Source of the DNA: an uncultured Bacteriovorax sp.
GTDB lineage: Bacteria; Bdellovibrionota; Bacteriovoracia; Bacteriovoracales; Bacteriovoracaceae
Assembly (NCBI GenBank): GCA_946482295.1
Contig: CAMLRB010000157.1
Location: 1-8,329, forward strand
DNA length: 8,329 nucleotides
Direction: 5' to 3'
The position numbers and the translations under genes were made by a program. The first letter of the stretch is position 1. Every line of letters starts with the position of its first letter. The notes below the pieces were generated by a model. That model was given only the letters and a program-made list of their open reading frames with translations. It was not told where the DNA came from and searched no databases. Below are positions 1-6,426 of this stretch, one piece after another.

Positions 1-278
1 TCTACAACAATGCAAAGATCAATTTCAGATTCTGTGAAAAATGAAGAATAATCATCATAAGAAATAACAACGTTCTCTGGATCGAGATATTTATACCTCT
101 CTAGAAGAGGTTCTTCATTTACACAAATCGAATTCTTCCCGATTGCACGAAGAGCTAAACAAAGAGCAATCTGACTTCCAATTCCATCAGCATCAGGAAT
201 TATGTGCGTGGAGATCACAATGTTTTGAGCATTTTTAATAGTATTAAGGAATCTATCTGTTACTTGTGCGTTCATCAT
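1..278 (-). CDS. DHH-family phosphoesterase (NrnA/RecJ superfamily), N-terminal part, truncated by window edge
   Basis: The reverse strand is open from ATG at 278 to the window edge, giving 92 codons. Residues 20-36 read IVISTHIIPDADGIGSQ, which fits the first metal-binding motif of DHH phosphoesterases of the NrnA type (H-x-x-P-D-x-D-x-x-G-S), with H25, D29 and D31 as expected Mn ligands. The last visible residues, DLCIVV, lead into what should be the second motif aspartate. Family members hydrolyse short oligoribonucleotides, cyclic-dinucleotide-derived pNpN or pAp in the cytoplasm; which applies here cannot be told without the DHHA1 half. An in-frame TAG lies 6 bases upstream of ATG 278, so the gene cannot start earlier; ATG 275 is the alternative. 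The gene is divergent from the ABC operon. Its Shine-Dalgarno is unusually distant (separate entry). The superfamily call is fairly secure, the subfamily is not. Confidence 0.82.
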   Translation of the reverse strand, partial: MMNAQVTDRFLNTIKNAQNIVISTHIIPDADGIGSQIALCLALRAIGKNSICVNEEPLLERYKYLDPENVVISYDDYSSFFTESEIDLCIVV

Positions 279-284
279 TGCAGT

Positions 285-308
285 CTAATCGTGAAGATTA
301 GCTCCTTT
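285..308 (-). promoter_or_regulatory. Distant Shine-Dalgarno plus intervening hairpin for the DHH gene
   Basis: On the minus strand, AAAGGAG (308-302) is the only good Shine-Dalgarno near the gene, but it ends 23 bases before ATG 278. The interval starts with a perfect inverted repeat, CTAATC (301-296), loop TTCAC, GATTAG (290-285), directly abutting the SD. If it folds in the mRNA it removes 17 bases and leaves ACTGCA, an effective spacing of 6 bases, near the optimum. Phage T4 gene 25 is a known case of a hairpin bringing a distant SD close to the start. The stem has only two G-C pairs, so it would be marginally stable; the folding role is an inference. Confidence 0.5.
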
Positions 309-315
309 CATTAAA

Positions 316-345
316 GTTATACTAAATTTTTTTCAATTGCTGTAA
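316..345 (-). promoter_or_regulatory. Candidate sigma70-type promoter for the DHH gene
   Basis: The minus strand carries TTACAG (345-340) and TATAAC (321-316) separated by 18 bases, matching the -35 and -10 consensus at 4 and 5 of 6 positions. Transcription would start around 309-308, so the AAAGGAG at 308-302 would sit at the extreme 5' end of the mRNA and the leader would be only about 30 bases. This is a pattern match in AT-rich DNA. Confidence 0.4.
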
Positions 346-358
346 TTTTTGCTACGAT
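330..358 (+). promoter_or_regulatory. Candidate promoter for the five-gene ABC operon
   Basis: TTTTCA (330-335) and TACGAT (353-358) are separated by 17 bases and match the -35 and -10 consensus at 4 of 6 positions each. TGC directly before the -10 gives an extended -10 element. Transcription would start near 365, leaving a leader of about 48 bases before ATG 413. It overlaps the divergent promoter on the other strand, so the two could interfere with each other. AT-rich background makes chance matches likely. Confidence 0.35.
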
Positions 359-412
359 TTTTCCCATATTGTTAACTTTTGCCTCAAATCTTTGTGGATA
401 ACGAGTGGTCCT

Positions 413-1297
413 ATGGAATATGCAATTGAAATTCAAAATCTAGCAAAGTCTTATCCTGGACGCATGGCCCTAAAAGACGTTTCATTCGTCGTTAAAAAAG
501 GAAGTGTGCATGGCTTTTTAGGTCCTAATGGCGCAGGGAAATCAACAACGATGAAGATTCTCTCTGGCCTCATTACGCAGTCATCGGGAACTTTCCAGTG
601 TCATGGACGCGTGGGTTTTTTACCAGAGCATCCGCCCGTTTACGGAAATATGACGGTTCGTGATTATTTAGAGTTCGTTCAAAAAATCACAACCATCAAT
701 AAAGGGAAAAATGTTGAAGATGTTTTAGTGAAGACAGGTTTGCAACATGTTCAAGACCGCCTCATTGGAAACCTCTCAAAAGGATATCAACAGCGAGTAG
801 GGATTGCTCAGGCCTTAGTAGGGGACGCGGAGATTATTATCTTGGATGAACCCACTGTTGGATTGGATCCTGTGGCCATCGCTGAAATTAGAGCGCTCAT
901 ATTGGAATTGAAAAAAGATCACACAATTCTTTTTTCGTCTCACCAGCTTCACGATGTTGAACTTCTCTGTTCAGACATCACTCTTATCGATCGCGGTGAA
1001 GTTAAAATCACTGGCGAGATGGATAAGATTTTAAAGGGCCTCAAAACACATTCTATAATTTTTGCCAAAGTTGCAAACTTCAATGAACAAGAAGCTTCAG
1101 CACTTAAGAAAAAATGTAATTTATTGGATATCACTTTCAAACAAGATGGTCAGACTTGGGATCTTACTTTGAAAACGAAAGGTGATGATGATCGCAGACT
1201 CGAAATTTCCAGAGAACTTTCAAAGAGTGAAATTGGGCTGCTGGAGTTTTATGAAGAGCAGGCCGATCTGGAAGATCTCTTCAAGAGGATGAATTGA
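413..1297 (+). CDS. ABC transporter ATP-binding protein, GldA-like
   Basis: This 294-residue cytoplasmic ATPase should power the ABC-2 permease encoded next. It has a full nucleotide-binding domain: Walker A GPNGAGKST (37-45), Q-loop region GFLPEH (68-73) with Glu in place of the usual Gln, signature LSKGYQQRV (121-129), Walker B IIILDEP (141-147), D-loop GLDP (150-153) and switch H177. The PEH form of the Q-loop is typical of GldA-type ATPases. Residues about 225-294 form the C-terminal extension common in ABC-2 ATPases, ending LEDLFKRMN. I chose ATG 413 over an in-frame TTG at 392 because family members begin right before a strand like AIEIQNLAKSY, and a weak purine-rich GAGTGG lies 5 bases upstream. 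The stop codon overlaps the next start by one base. Substrate is unknown; the Gld name reflects family, not proven gliding. Confidence 0.93.
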   Translation: MEYAIEIQNLAKSYPGRMALKDVSFVVKKGSVHGFLGPNGAGKSTTMKILSGLITQSSGTFQCHGRVGFLPEHPPVYGNMTVRDYLEFVQKITTINKGKNVEDVLVKTGLQHVQDRLIGNLSKGYQQRVGIAQALVGDAEIIILDEPTVGLDPVAIAEIRALILELKKDHTILFSSHQLHDVELLCSDITLIDRGEVKITGEMDKILKGLKTHSIIFAKVANFNEQEASALKKKCNLLDITFKQDGQTWDLTLKTKGDDDRRLEISRELSKSEIGLLEFYEEQADLEDLFKRMN

Positions 1298-2031
1298 TGA
1301 AAAACATAATGATTCTTACAAAAAAAGAATTGAAAGACACTTTTACTTCACCACTCATTTATATTTTGACGGGACTCTTCTCATTCATGATGGGATGGTT
1401 ATTTTTTAATTATATTCTTCAATCAAAAGAAATGAGCACCACGACGATGACTCAAGCGGTGATTACGCCGATCTTTGGAAACATTAACTTTATATTTGTT
1501 TTCCTTTGTCCGCTAATGACGATGCGATCGTTTGCCGAAGAAAAAGCAAGACACACACTCGATCTTCTTTTGAGATCAGAACTTACTGAAATGCAAATTA
1601 TAGCGGGTAAATTTCTATCCATCAGTTTGTCGCTTATTTTCATGCTGTCTTTTACATTTCTTTTTCCGATCATTCTAAGTTTTTCCGGCTATAGCGATTG
1701 GGGAGTGGTTTGGAGCTCTTATCTAGGCATTATACTTTCCATTATGACGTACACAGCGGTAGGCCTTTTTTGCTCAAGCCTGACAGACAATCAGATTGTT
1801 GCGAGTTTAATGACTTTCTGTATTTTGCTCGGTTCTATGTTGATGGTTATTTCCGTAAACGCGACTGATAATTATTTATTAGCTCTCATTACCCAATATA
1901 TGACGATCCCTTTTCACTATGAAGGTTTCACTCGCGGAGTGATTAAATCTTACAGCATCGTCTATTTTATTTGTGCCTGGACTTTTTTCTTTTTATTAAC
2001 ACGTCAGTCTTTGCAATCAAGAAAGTGGTAA
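1297..2031 (+). CDS. ABC-2 type permease, GldF-like
   Basis: The 244-residue product is a polytopic inner-membrane protein with about six hydrophobic segments (near 19-41, 56-75, 107-130, 138-162, 165-190 and 218-238). Between segments 2 and 3 lies RSFAEEKARHTLDLLL (77-92), the conserved cytoplasmic motif of GldF/ABC-2 permeases that couples to the ATPase. The short N-terminal helix KKELKDTFTSP (9-19) is also typical. The start is ATG 1297, which shares a base with the TGA of the ATPase gene. AAGAGGA at 1283-1289 gives a 7-base spacing; the TTG at 1294 would extend the protein by one residue only. It most likely forms the transmembrane channel of the transporter with the upstream ATPase. What it moves cannot be read from the sequence. 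Confidence 0.9.
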   Translation: MKNIMILTKKELKDTFTSPLIYILTGLFSFMMGWLFFNYILQSKEMSTTTMTQAVITPIFGNINFIFVFLCPLMTMRSFAEEKARHTLDLLLRSELTEMQIIAGKFLSISLSLIFMLSFTFLFPIILSFSGYSDWGVVWSSYLGIILSIMTYTAVGLFCSSLTDNQIVASLMTFCILLGSMLMVISVNATDNYLLALITQYMTIPFHYEGFTRGVIKSYSIVYFICAWTFFFLLTRQSLQSRKW

Positions 2032-2038
2032 TTTCACA

Positions 2039-3574
2039 ATGAAAAAATGGTATAGCATTCTTCTTACAGTCATAAATGTCATTGTCTATCTTGTAATCAT
2101 AGCTCTCTGGATATCTATTCCAGATGAATTGACATTGAATTTAGCCGTTACTGTCTTCAACCTTTGTTTAACGATGCTCCTTTTGTTTTTAAACAAAGAT
2201 AATCTAAGTGTGTATTACAAGAGCCATCACTTTAAAAAACTCACAGAGACGATTACGTTTTTTATTTTGCTTTTTGGAATTATGGGACTAGTTAATTACT
2301 GGGCCTTTAAACACCCGATTCAGGCCGATCTTTCTGTGATTAAGCTCAACTCACTTTCTGATCAAACGAAAAACGTTCTGAAGCAAATGGATGACGATAT
2401 CACATTCAAAATGTTTGCGCGCAAAACAGAATCGATGGCGTGGATGACCCTGCTTGAATTCTATCGCATGGAAAAGAGTTCCATTAAGCTCGAGAAAATT
2501 GATATCGACGTTCGTCCGGATCTCGTAGGGGATTATCAAATTAGTGAAGCTGCTACTCTGGTTGTTGAATACAAAGGTAAGAGACAAAAAGTTACTCAAC
2601 GAGATGAACTGAATATAACGAATGCTCTTATTAAAATTTCTCGACCAGCAGATCCTGTCATTTATTTCCTTACCGGACATGGTGAAGCCGATTTGGAGAG
2701 TACAGAGAATGAAGGATTGAAATTCATTTTCGAGGCGGCCCGTAACTCGGCCATCGATCTGCGTCCTATTAATCTCGTAACTACACAAGAAATTCCTTTC
2801 GATGCAAAAGCAGCGATTCTCTGGGGACCGAAGCAATCACTTCAATCAGCGGAGATTGATGTTCTTAAAAGATATCTTGCTCGTAAAGGGAATTTACTAA
2901 TTGGACTCGATCCAGATCTCAATGGTGACAATCATCTAAACCTGAGAGCTCTATTAGAACAATATAAAATGAAAGTGAGAAATGATCTCGTTGTGGACAA
3001 TAAGAGTTTTGTCACTGGCTCAAATGGATCGATTCCTCTCATTTCTGAATTCAACACCGATGCAGGTGTGACGAAGAATTTTAAAGGACAAGTATTCTTC
3101 CCGTTAACGGCTTCACTAGAGGCCCTTCCTGATGAACTATTTCCTCAGAATAAAGGAGCAGTGACTTCACTTTTTTCTACGACACCATTTCCTGCTTCAT
3201 GGGGAGAGACATCGCTTAAAGAAGTTGTTGATCAGCAAATCACGTTCACTCCAGGAAAAGATCAGCCGGGACCGCTCAGTTTAGGTCTCACTTATGATAG
3301 TCCAGACAACAGAATTGTTGTTTTTGGAAATTCAACATTTGTGATTAATGCTTACTTTAAATTCGGAAGCAACTTCGCACTTTTTCTCAATTCGCTTTCA
3401 TGGATTGCCGGTGAAGATAGGCTTATTTCCTTCAATCTGCCGATTGTTCAAAGTGAGCCCGTATTTATCTCTGATCCTCAAAAAGGAATCATTTTCTACT
3501 TCTCAGTTCTTTTTTCACCACTCATTCTCTTTGGCACGGCCATCGTGATGTATAGAAGGAAACGTGACAAATGA
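2039..3574 (+). CDS. GldG-like ABC transporter auxiliary protein
   Basis: This 511-residue membrane-anchored protein begins with about three hydrophobic segments (near 7-27, 34-51, 70-90), continues with a large domain (about 95-480) and ends with one transmembrane helix (484-503) before a basic tail YRRKRDK. The large domain carries hallmarks of the GldG/ABC_transp_aux family: YFLTGHGE (209-216), GNLLIGLDPD (284-293), RIVVFGNSTF (425-434; the family often has GDSDF, here GNSTF) and a following N-S-L-S-W-I-A-G-E-D stretch. Such proteins accompany GldA/GldF-type transporters, with the soluble domain on the outer face of the inner membrane; catalysis has not been established, and the fold of this domain is not assigned here. 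Seven bases separate it from the permease stop; only a weak AAGTGG lies upstream. The last four bases overlap the next gene. Confidence 0.87.
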   Translation: MKKWYSILLTVINVIVYLVIIALWISIPDELTLNLAVTVFNLCLTMLLLFLNKDNLSVYYKSHHFKKLTETITFFILLFGIMGLVNYWAFKHPIQADLSVIKLNSLSDQTKNVLKQMDDDITFKMFARKTESMAWMTLLEFYRMEKSSIKLEKIDIDVRPDLVGDYQISEAATLVVEYKGKRQKVTQRDELNITNALIKISRPADPVIYFLTGHGEADLESTENEGLKFIFEAARNSAIDLRPINLVTTQEIPFDAKAAILWGPKQSLQSAEIDVLKRYLARKGNLLIGLDPDLNGDNHLNLRALLEQYKMKVRNDLVVDNKSFVTGSNGSIPLISEFNTDAGVTKNFKGQVFFPLTASLEALPDELFPQNKGAVTSLFSTTPFPASWGETSLKEVVDQQITFTPGKDQPGPLSLGLTYDSPDNRIVVFGNSTFVINAYFKFGSNFALFLNSLSWIAGEDRLISFNLPIVQSEPVFISDPQKGIIFYFSVLFSPLILFGTAIVMYRRKRDK

Positions 3575-4974
3575 AAGAATGGATCAAAAAAAATCGTAAC
3601 GTCAGTTTATTTGTCCTCCTCATTCTGGCAATCACTGCGACTTATTTTTTTGAAGAAAGGGCCAATCGGAAAAGTGAAGCGGCCCTTGATAAAAAATTAT
3701 CCATTGTCGACGTTGACCGATTAGGCGAAATCACCGCCATTGATGGAGTGAAACTTGCTTTCGAAAAAAGAGGCGACGATTATTATGCAAAAGATAACAA
3801 TCTCAAGCTATCGAAGGCCAGACTGGAAGAGTTTTTTACGATCCTCTCAGGTGTAAAAATTAAAACATTTCTCGATGCCAATGAAGTGAATAAAGTAGGG
3901 AAGAGTTTTTATATCCCTGATCCCACCATGAAAATGACATTTACTTTTGAAAAAGGTCAGCTCGTTTTCATTCTCGGAAAAAAACTTGATTATGATCAAA
4001 GTTTTTATATGGAAGTCATCCGCGATCAAAAATCCCAAATCGTCATCGCCCATGATGAATCTCCCGATCCTGGTGTTTATGAAAACGATGAAGAATATAA
4101 AAAATCAGATGCCAAGTTTCGTCGTCTTCAAATGGTCTTTCTTTTGACGAATAAATATTTTCACGACACCCATATTTTAAAAAATCTGGGTTATGCCGAC
4201 GACAAAATTAACTTCAAAGAAATTGCCATCTCAACATTTAGAAACAGACGATTTGTCATCAATTTTGAAAAGTCGATCACTGTGCCTCAATCGCCTGCAG
4301 GATTGGGCTATTTTGAAGAAAATTGGATTTCATTTCACCGTCGACTGACAAAACTGGAAGCAAAAAGCCTCATCTATCCAGCGGAGCCTGCCCTTTTGAA
4401 AGAACCTCTTTCGCAATTTGAAGTCACCGACCGAGAGAATAAAAAATATACTCTTGAAGTCTATAAAAGATATGGCGAAGAAAACGGTTATTTTTTAAAG
4501 AGCAGCTTAGACAATATCGTTTATGAACTTAAGCAAGAAGATGCTCAATACTTTTTCGTGAATGTTCAGGATTTTTGGGTGAAAAAGATCGTTCCTAAAT
4601 CTAAGGAATACGATCTCACGTTAACTTTTTATAAAGGCCAGCAGTTGAAAGTGAAGATCACTGATAGTGACCTCTTTAAAGTTGCCTCACTCAATCCGCA
4701 AATCCCTCAATCTAAGCTCAAGGCCACTTCTTTTAAACAGCTCATCGACTTCATTAAGATGGAAGGGGATCACGTAAGTGACTTGACGGAAAAACCAACT
4801 GAAATTCTCAAGAAGAATGTTTTGCAGCTGAGTTTTGAGAATAGACAATTGAATGTTATTCTTGAGGACAACGATGCCATGACAGTGGACCAGGCCATGA
4901 AAGTGAAAATTCATCACTACGTAGGGGCCACACTTCCTTTCAGCATTAAGTATGAGGATTACGTTCAACCATGA
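3571..4974 (+). CDS. DUF4340 domain-containing membrane-anchored protein
   Basis: The 467-residue product has one N-terminal hydrophobic helix (about 11-27) after a basic head (KEWIKKNR), with no lipobox and no obvious cleavage site, so it is probably an anchored protein with a large periplasmic domain. The rest is beta-rich and matches the look of DUF4340 proteins, which commonly follow GldG-like genes in ABC-2 operons: stretches such as AFEKRGDDYYAKDNNLKLS (about 64-82) followed by a helix and a Tyr/Phe-rich strand seem to recur in the second half (about 270-400), hinting at two related modules. It overlaps the GldG-like gene by ATGA, with AGAAGGA at 3554-3560 as the likely ribosome site. 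Another ATGA overlap leads to the next gene. Its biochemical role is unknown; it may be a structural partner of the GldG-like protein. Confidence 0.82.
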   Translation: MKEWIKKNRNVSLFVLLILAITATYFFEERANRKSEAALDKKLSIVDVDRLGEITAIDGVKLAFEKRGDDYYAKDNNLKLSKARLEEFFTILSGVKIKTFLDANEVNKVGKSFYIPDPTMKMTFTFEKGQLVFILGKKLDYDQSFYMEVIRDQKSQIVIAHDESPDPGVYENDEEYKKSDAKFRRLQMVFLLTNKYFHDTHILKNLGYADDKINFKEIAISTFRNRRFVINFEKSITVPQSPAGLGYFEENWISFHRRLTKLEAKSLIYPAEPALLKEPLSQFEVTDRENKKYTLEVYKRYGEENGYFLKSSLDNIVYELKQEDAQYFFVNVQDFWVKKIVPKSKEYDLTLTFYKGQQLKVKITDSDLFKVASLNPQIPQSKLKATSFKQLIDFIKMEGDHVSDLTEKPTEILKKNVLQLSFENRQLNVILEDNDAMTVDQAMKVKIHHYVGATLPFSIKYEDYVQP

Positions 4975-5585
4975 CTAAACCGATCTCGACATTCATTTCT
5001 ACGTTCATGCATCCCACTCGCAAAGAGCGTGATGGTGAACGGTCAACGTTTCTTGAAGTCTTAGGTTTTTCATGGGGATTGCATCTGGTGCAAGCGATGT
5101 ATTCCATTGCAGCTATATATTTGGGGATTATCAGCTATGAGTATCTTTCGAACTCTAAAGATTTTACTCATCTTCTTTTTCAAGCACTCAATGTAAAGTT
5201 TCAGAAGTTTTCTCTGCTCTCCACATTGTTTCAAGTTATTTTTTATCCTTTCATTTTCCAATTTCTTCACCAGTTTTGGACTTTTCTCATTAAGTTTTAT
5301 GCTCAGATTTTTGATTTTGAAGCGGATACTGAACATTCAGAAGAAGACTTGATTACGGACGTTGTGACAACGTCTTTTACTTCAAATGTTTTTCTTCTTA
5401 TTCCCATTTTTGGGGGAGTTCTTTCGACGATTGCTCAGGCCTTCTATTTATTTACGGGATTGAAAGCAAAGTTGTCTTTTACAAACACGCAAGCTTTTTT
5501 AGTGCTCATTACCCCGCTGTTTATCGTTTTTTTACTGGCGATACTCGTCGCGTCTTACATGGTATTTCTGATATCCCTTATCTGA
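4971..5585 (+). CDS. Small multi-pass membrane protein, Yip1-like
   Basis: The 204-residue product has about four to five hydrophobic segments (near 33-57, 82-107, 136-163 and 173-203) and an acidic cytoplasmic-looking loop (D115-D130). The segment around 139-175, with LIPIFGGVL followed by YLFTGLKAKLSFTNTQA, resembles the conserved part of bacterial Yip1-domain proteins, in which a liPvvGs-type turn is followed by a helix and a lysine-rich loop. The assignment is by eye and moderate. The start overlaps the DUF4340 stop by ATGA, with GAGGA at 4954-4958 as a possible ribosome site, so translation is probably coupled. It ends the operon, and a weak candidate terminator follows. Position suggests an accessory subunit or assembly factor of the ABC complex; no enzymatic motif is visible. 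Confidence 0.65.
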   Translation: MTKPISTFISTFMHPTRKERDGERSTFLEVLGFSWGLHLVQAMYSIAAIYLGIISYEYLSNSKDFTHLLFQALNVKFQKFSLLSTLFQVIFYPFIFQFLHQFWTFLIKFYAQIFDFEADTEHSEEDLITDVVTTSFTSNVFLLIPIFGGVLSTIAQAFYLFTGLKAKLSFTNTQAFLVLITPLFIVFLLAILVASYMVFLISLI

Positions 5586-5604
5586 AATCCCATTCTTCGC
5601 TTTG

Positions 5605-5640
5605 AACATCTTGAATTTTGTTGATGTTAGATTTTATTAA
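5605..5640 (+). terminator. Weak candidate rho-independent terminator after the ABC operon
   Basis: AACATC (5605-5610) and GATGTT (5623-5628) form a perfect 6-base inverted repeat with a 12-base loop. A T-rich run follows (5631-5646, with TTTT and TTTTTT). The stem has only two G-C pairs and the loop is large, so efficiency is doubtful. Its position 20 bases after the last stop of the operon is appropriate. Confidence 0.35.
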
Positions 5641-5661
5641 TTTTTTGGGTCCCGTGACTCG

Positions 5662-5690
5662 TTTACACGCATCTGACCATGGGCCATGAT
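5662..5690 (+). promoter_or_regulatory. Candidate promoter for the tdk-hpt cluster
   Basis: TTTACA (5662-5667) matches the -35 consensus at 5 of 6 positions, and CATGAT (5685-5690) lies 17 bases further and matches the -10 at 4 of 6. Transcription would begin near 5697, at the start of an AC dinucleotide run. The spacer and -10 are covered by an inverted repeat listed separately. Together with the preceding terminator-like element, this supports separate transcription of the salvage cluster. Confidence 0.4.
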
Positions 5691-5694
5691 GGTC
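5675..5694. promoter_or_regulatory. Inverted repeat, possible operator upstream of tdk
   Basis: GACCAT (5675-5680) and ATGGTC (5689-5694) are perfect inverted repeats around 8 bases. A second overlapping one, CATGG-G-CCATG (5678-5688), sits inside. The element overlaps the predicted -10 and spacer, where a repressor would block RNA polymerase. It is more G+C-rich than its surroundings. No regulator gene is in the window, and an RNA hairpin is an alternative reading if transcription starts further upstream. Confidence 0.35.
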
Positions 5695-5696
5695 TT

Positions 5697-5707
5697 ACAC
5701 ACACACA
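5697..5707 (+). repeat. Short AC dinucleotide run at the presumed tdk transcription start
   Basis: Five AC units plus A occur about seven bases after the predicted -10 and 26 bases before the Shine-Dalgarno. It is short, and its meaning is unclear. Confidence 0.6.
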
Positions 5708-5743
5708 AGTATTTTTGATTTTGAGACATTTTAGGAGAGACCA

Positions 5744-6382
5744 ATGAGTTTATTTTCACCGATGGCAGGAGCCTCCGGCAGTATTGAAGTTGTTTGCGGT
5801 CCAATGTTTTCTGGCAAAACAGAGGAACTTATCAGAAGGGTAAAGCGCTCACAAATTGCTCGCCAAAAAGTTCAAATTTTTAAACCCGCTATTGATAATC
5901 GCTACCATGAAACAGAAGTTGTTTCACATTCATCTCTTTCAATTGAAGCTACACCAGTAAATACTTCTGTAGAAATTCTTCAAAAGGTTTTTGATTCAAC
6001 GAGAGTTGTGGCCATTGATGAAGTTCAGTTTTTCGATGCCAACATTACAATCGTCGTTGAGAAACTTGCTCGCCGAGGAATCCGAGTCATCATGGCAGGA
6101 TTAGATCAAGACTTTATGGGAAAACCATTTGGTCCAATGGCCGACCTTCTCGCCATCTCTGACCGTGTAGATAAAATTCAGGCCATCTGTACGGTTTGCG
6201 GGGCCCCTGCTTCAAAAACATATAGAAAAAATCCTAACAATTCTGCCCAGGTTTTAGTGGGAGAAACCGACTTGTACGAAGCTCGTTGTAGAGCACACGC
6301 TGACTTTTTTGGTGAAGATCAGGATCAGCTCGCTTTCTTCGTAAATTTAAACGAGTCTCGTTCCAAAACTCAAAACTTATAG
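5744..6382 (+). CDS. tdk: Thymidine kinase, class II
   Basis: This 212-residue cytoplasmic enzyme phosphorylates thymidine to dTMP with ATP in pyrimidine salvage. The P-loop is GPMFSGKT (19-26). IDEVQFF (91-97) carries the Walker B Asp92 and the likely catalytic base Glu93. GLDQDFMGKPFGPM (119-132) is the conserved motif after it. The zinc-bound lasso region has CTVC (149-152) and CRAH (182-185), giving C149, C152, C182 and H185 as ligands, with the thymidine-binding lasso between them. Length is usual for class II (TK1-like) enzymes. AGGAG at 5733-5737, six bases before ATG 5744, sets the start. The family is normally feedback-inhibited by dTTP. The gene heads a cluster with hpt 44 bases downstream. 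All key residues are intact, so activity is expected. Confidence 0.96.
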   Translation: MSLFSPMAGASGSIEVVCGPMFSGKTEELIRRVKRSQIARQKVQIFKPAIDNRYHETEVVSHSSLSIEATPVNTSVEILQKVFDSTRVVAIDEVQFFDANITIVVEKLARRGIRVIMAGLDQDFMGKPFGPMADLLAISDRVDKIQAICTVCGAPASKTYRKNPNNSAQVLVGETDLYEARCRAHADFFGEDQDQLAFFVNLNESRSKTQNL

Positions 6383-6426
6383 TACACTTATAGGCATTAC
6401 CCATTCCCTAATTGTAGGAGTTGAGG

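Noticed and set aside
308..336. Alternative minus-strand promoter TTGAAA-N17-TAATGA
   Set aside because: Its -10 match is poorer, and initiation near 301 would leave the AAAGGAG out of the transcript, giving the DHH gene no ribosome site.
392..412. In-frame TTG at 392 as start of the ABC ATPase
   Set aside because: The extra residues MWITSGP are not part of the family N-terminus, TTG is a weaker initiator, no Shine-Dalgarno precedes it, and ATG 413 fits the usual start just before the first strand.
2351..2836. Minus-strand open frame of 161 codons inside the GldG-like gene
   Set aside because: It lies wholly antisense to a well-supported gene, shows no recognisable domain, and has an irregular composition typical of a shadow frame.
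413..3574. Reading the gldA/gldF/gldG-like genes as proof of gliding motility
   Set aside because: The families occur in many non-gliding bacteria, and no other gliding gene is in the window.
4687..4968. Minus-strand open frame of 93 codons inside the DUF4340 gene
   Set aside because: It is fully covered by the sense gene and its translation has no recognisable motif.
5624..5689. Mini-ORF of 21 codons (starts MLDFINFLGP) between the ABC operon and tdk
   Set aside because: It has no Shine-Dalgarno, runs through the candidate promoter, and its start overlaps the terminator-like stem; a leader peptide is not supported.
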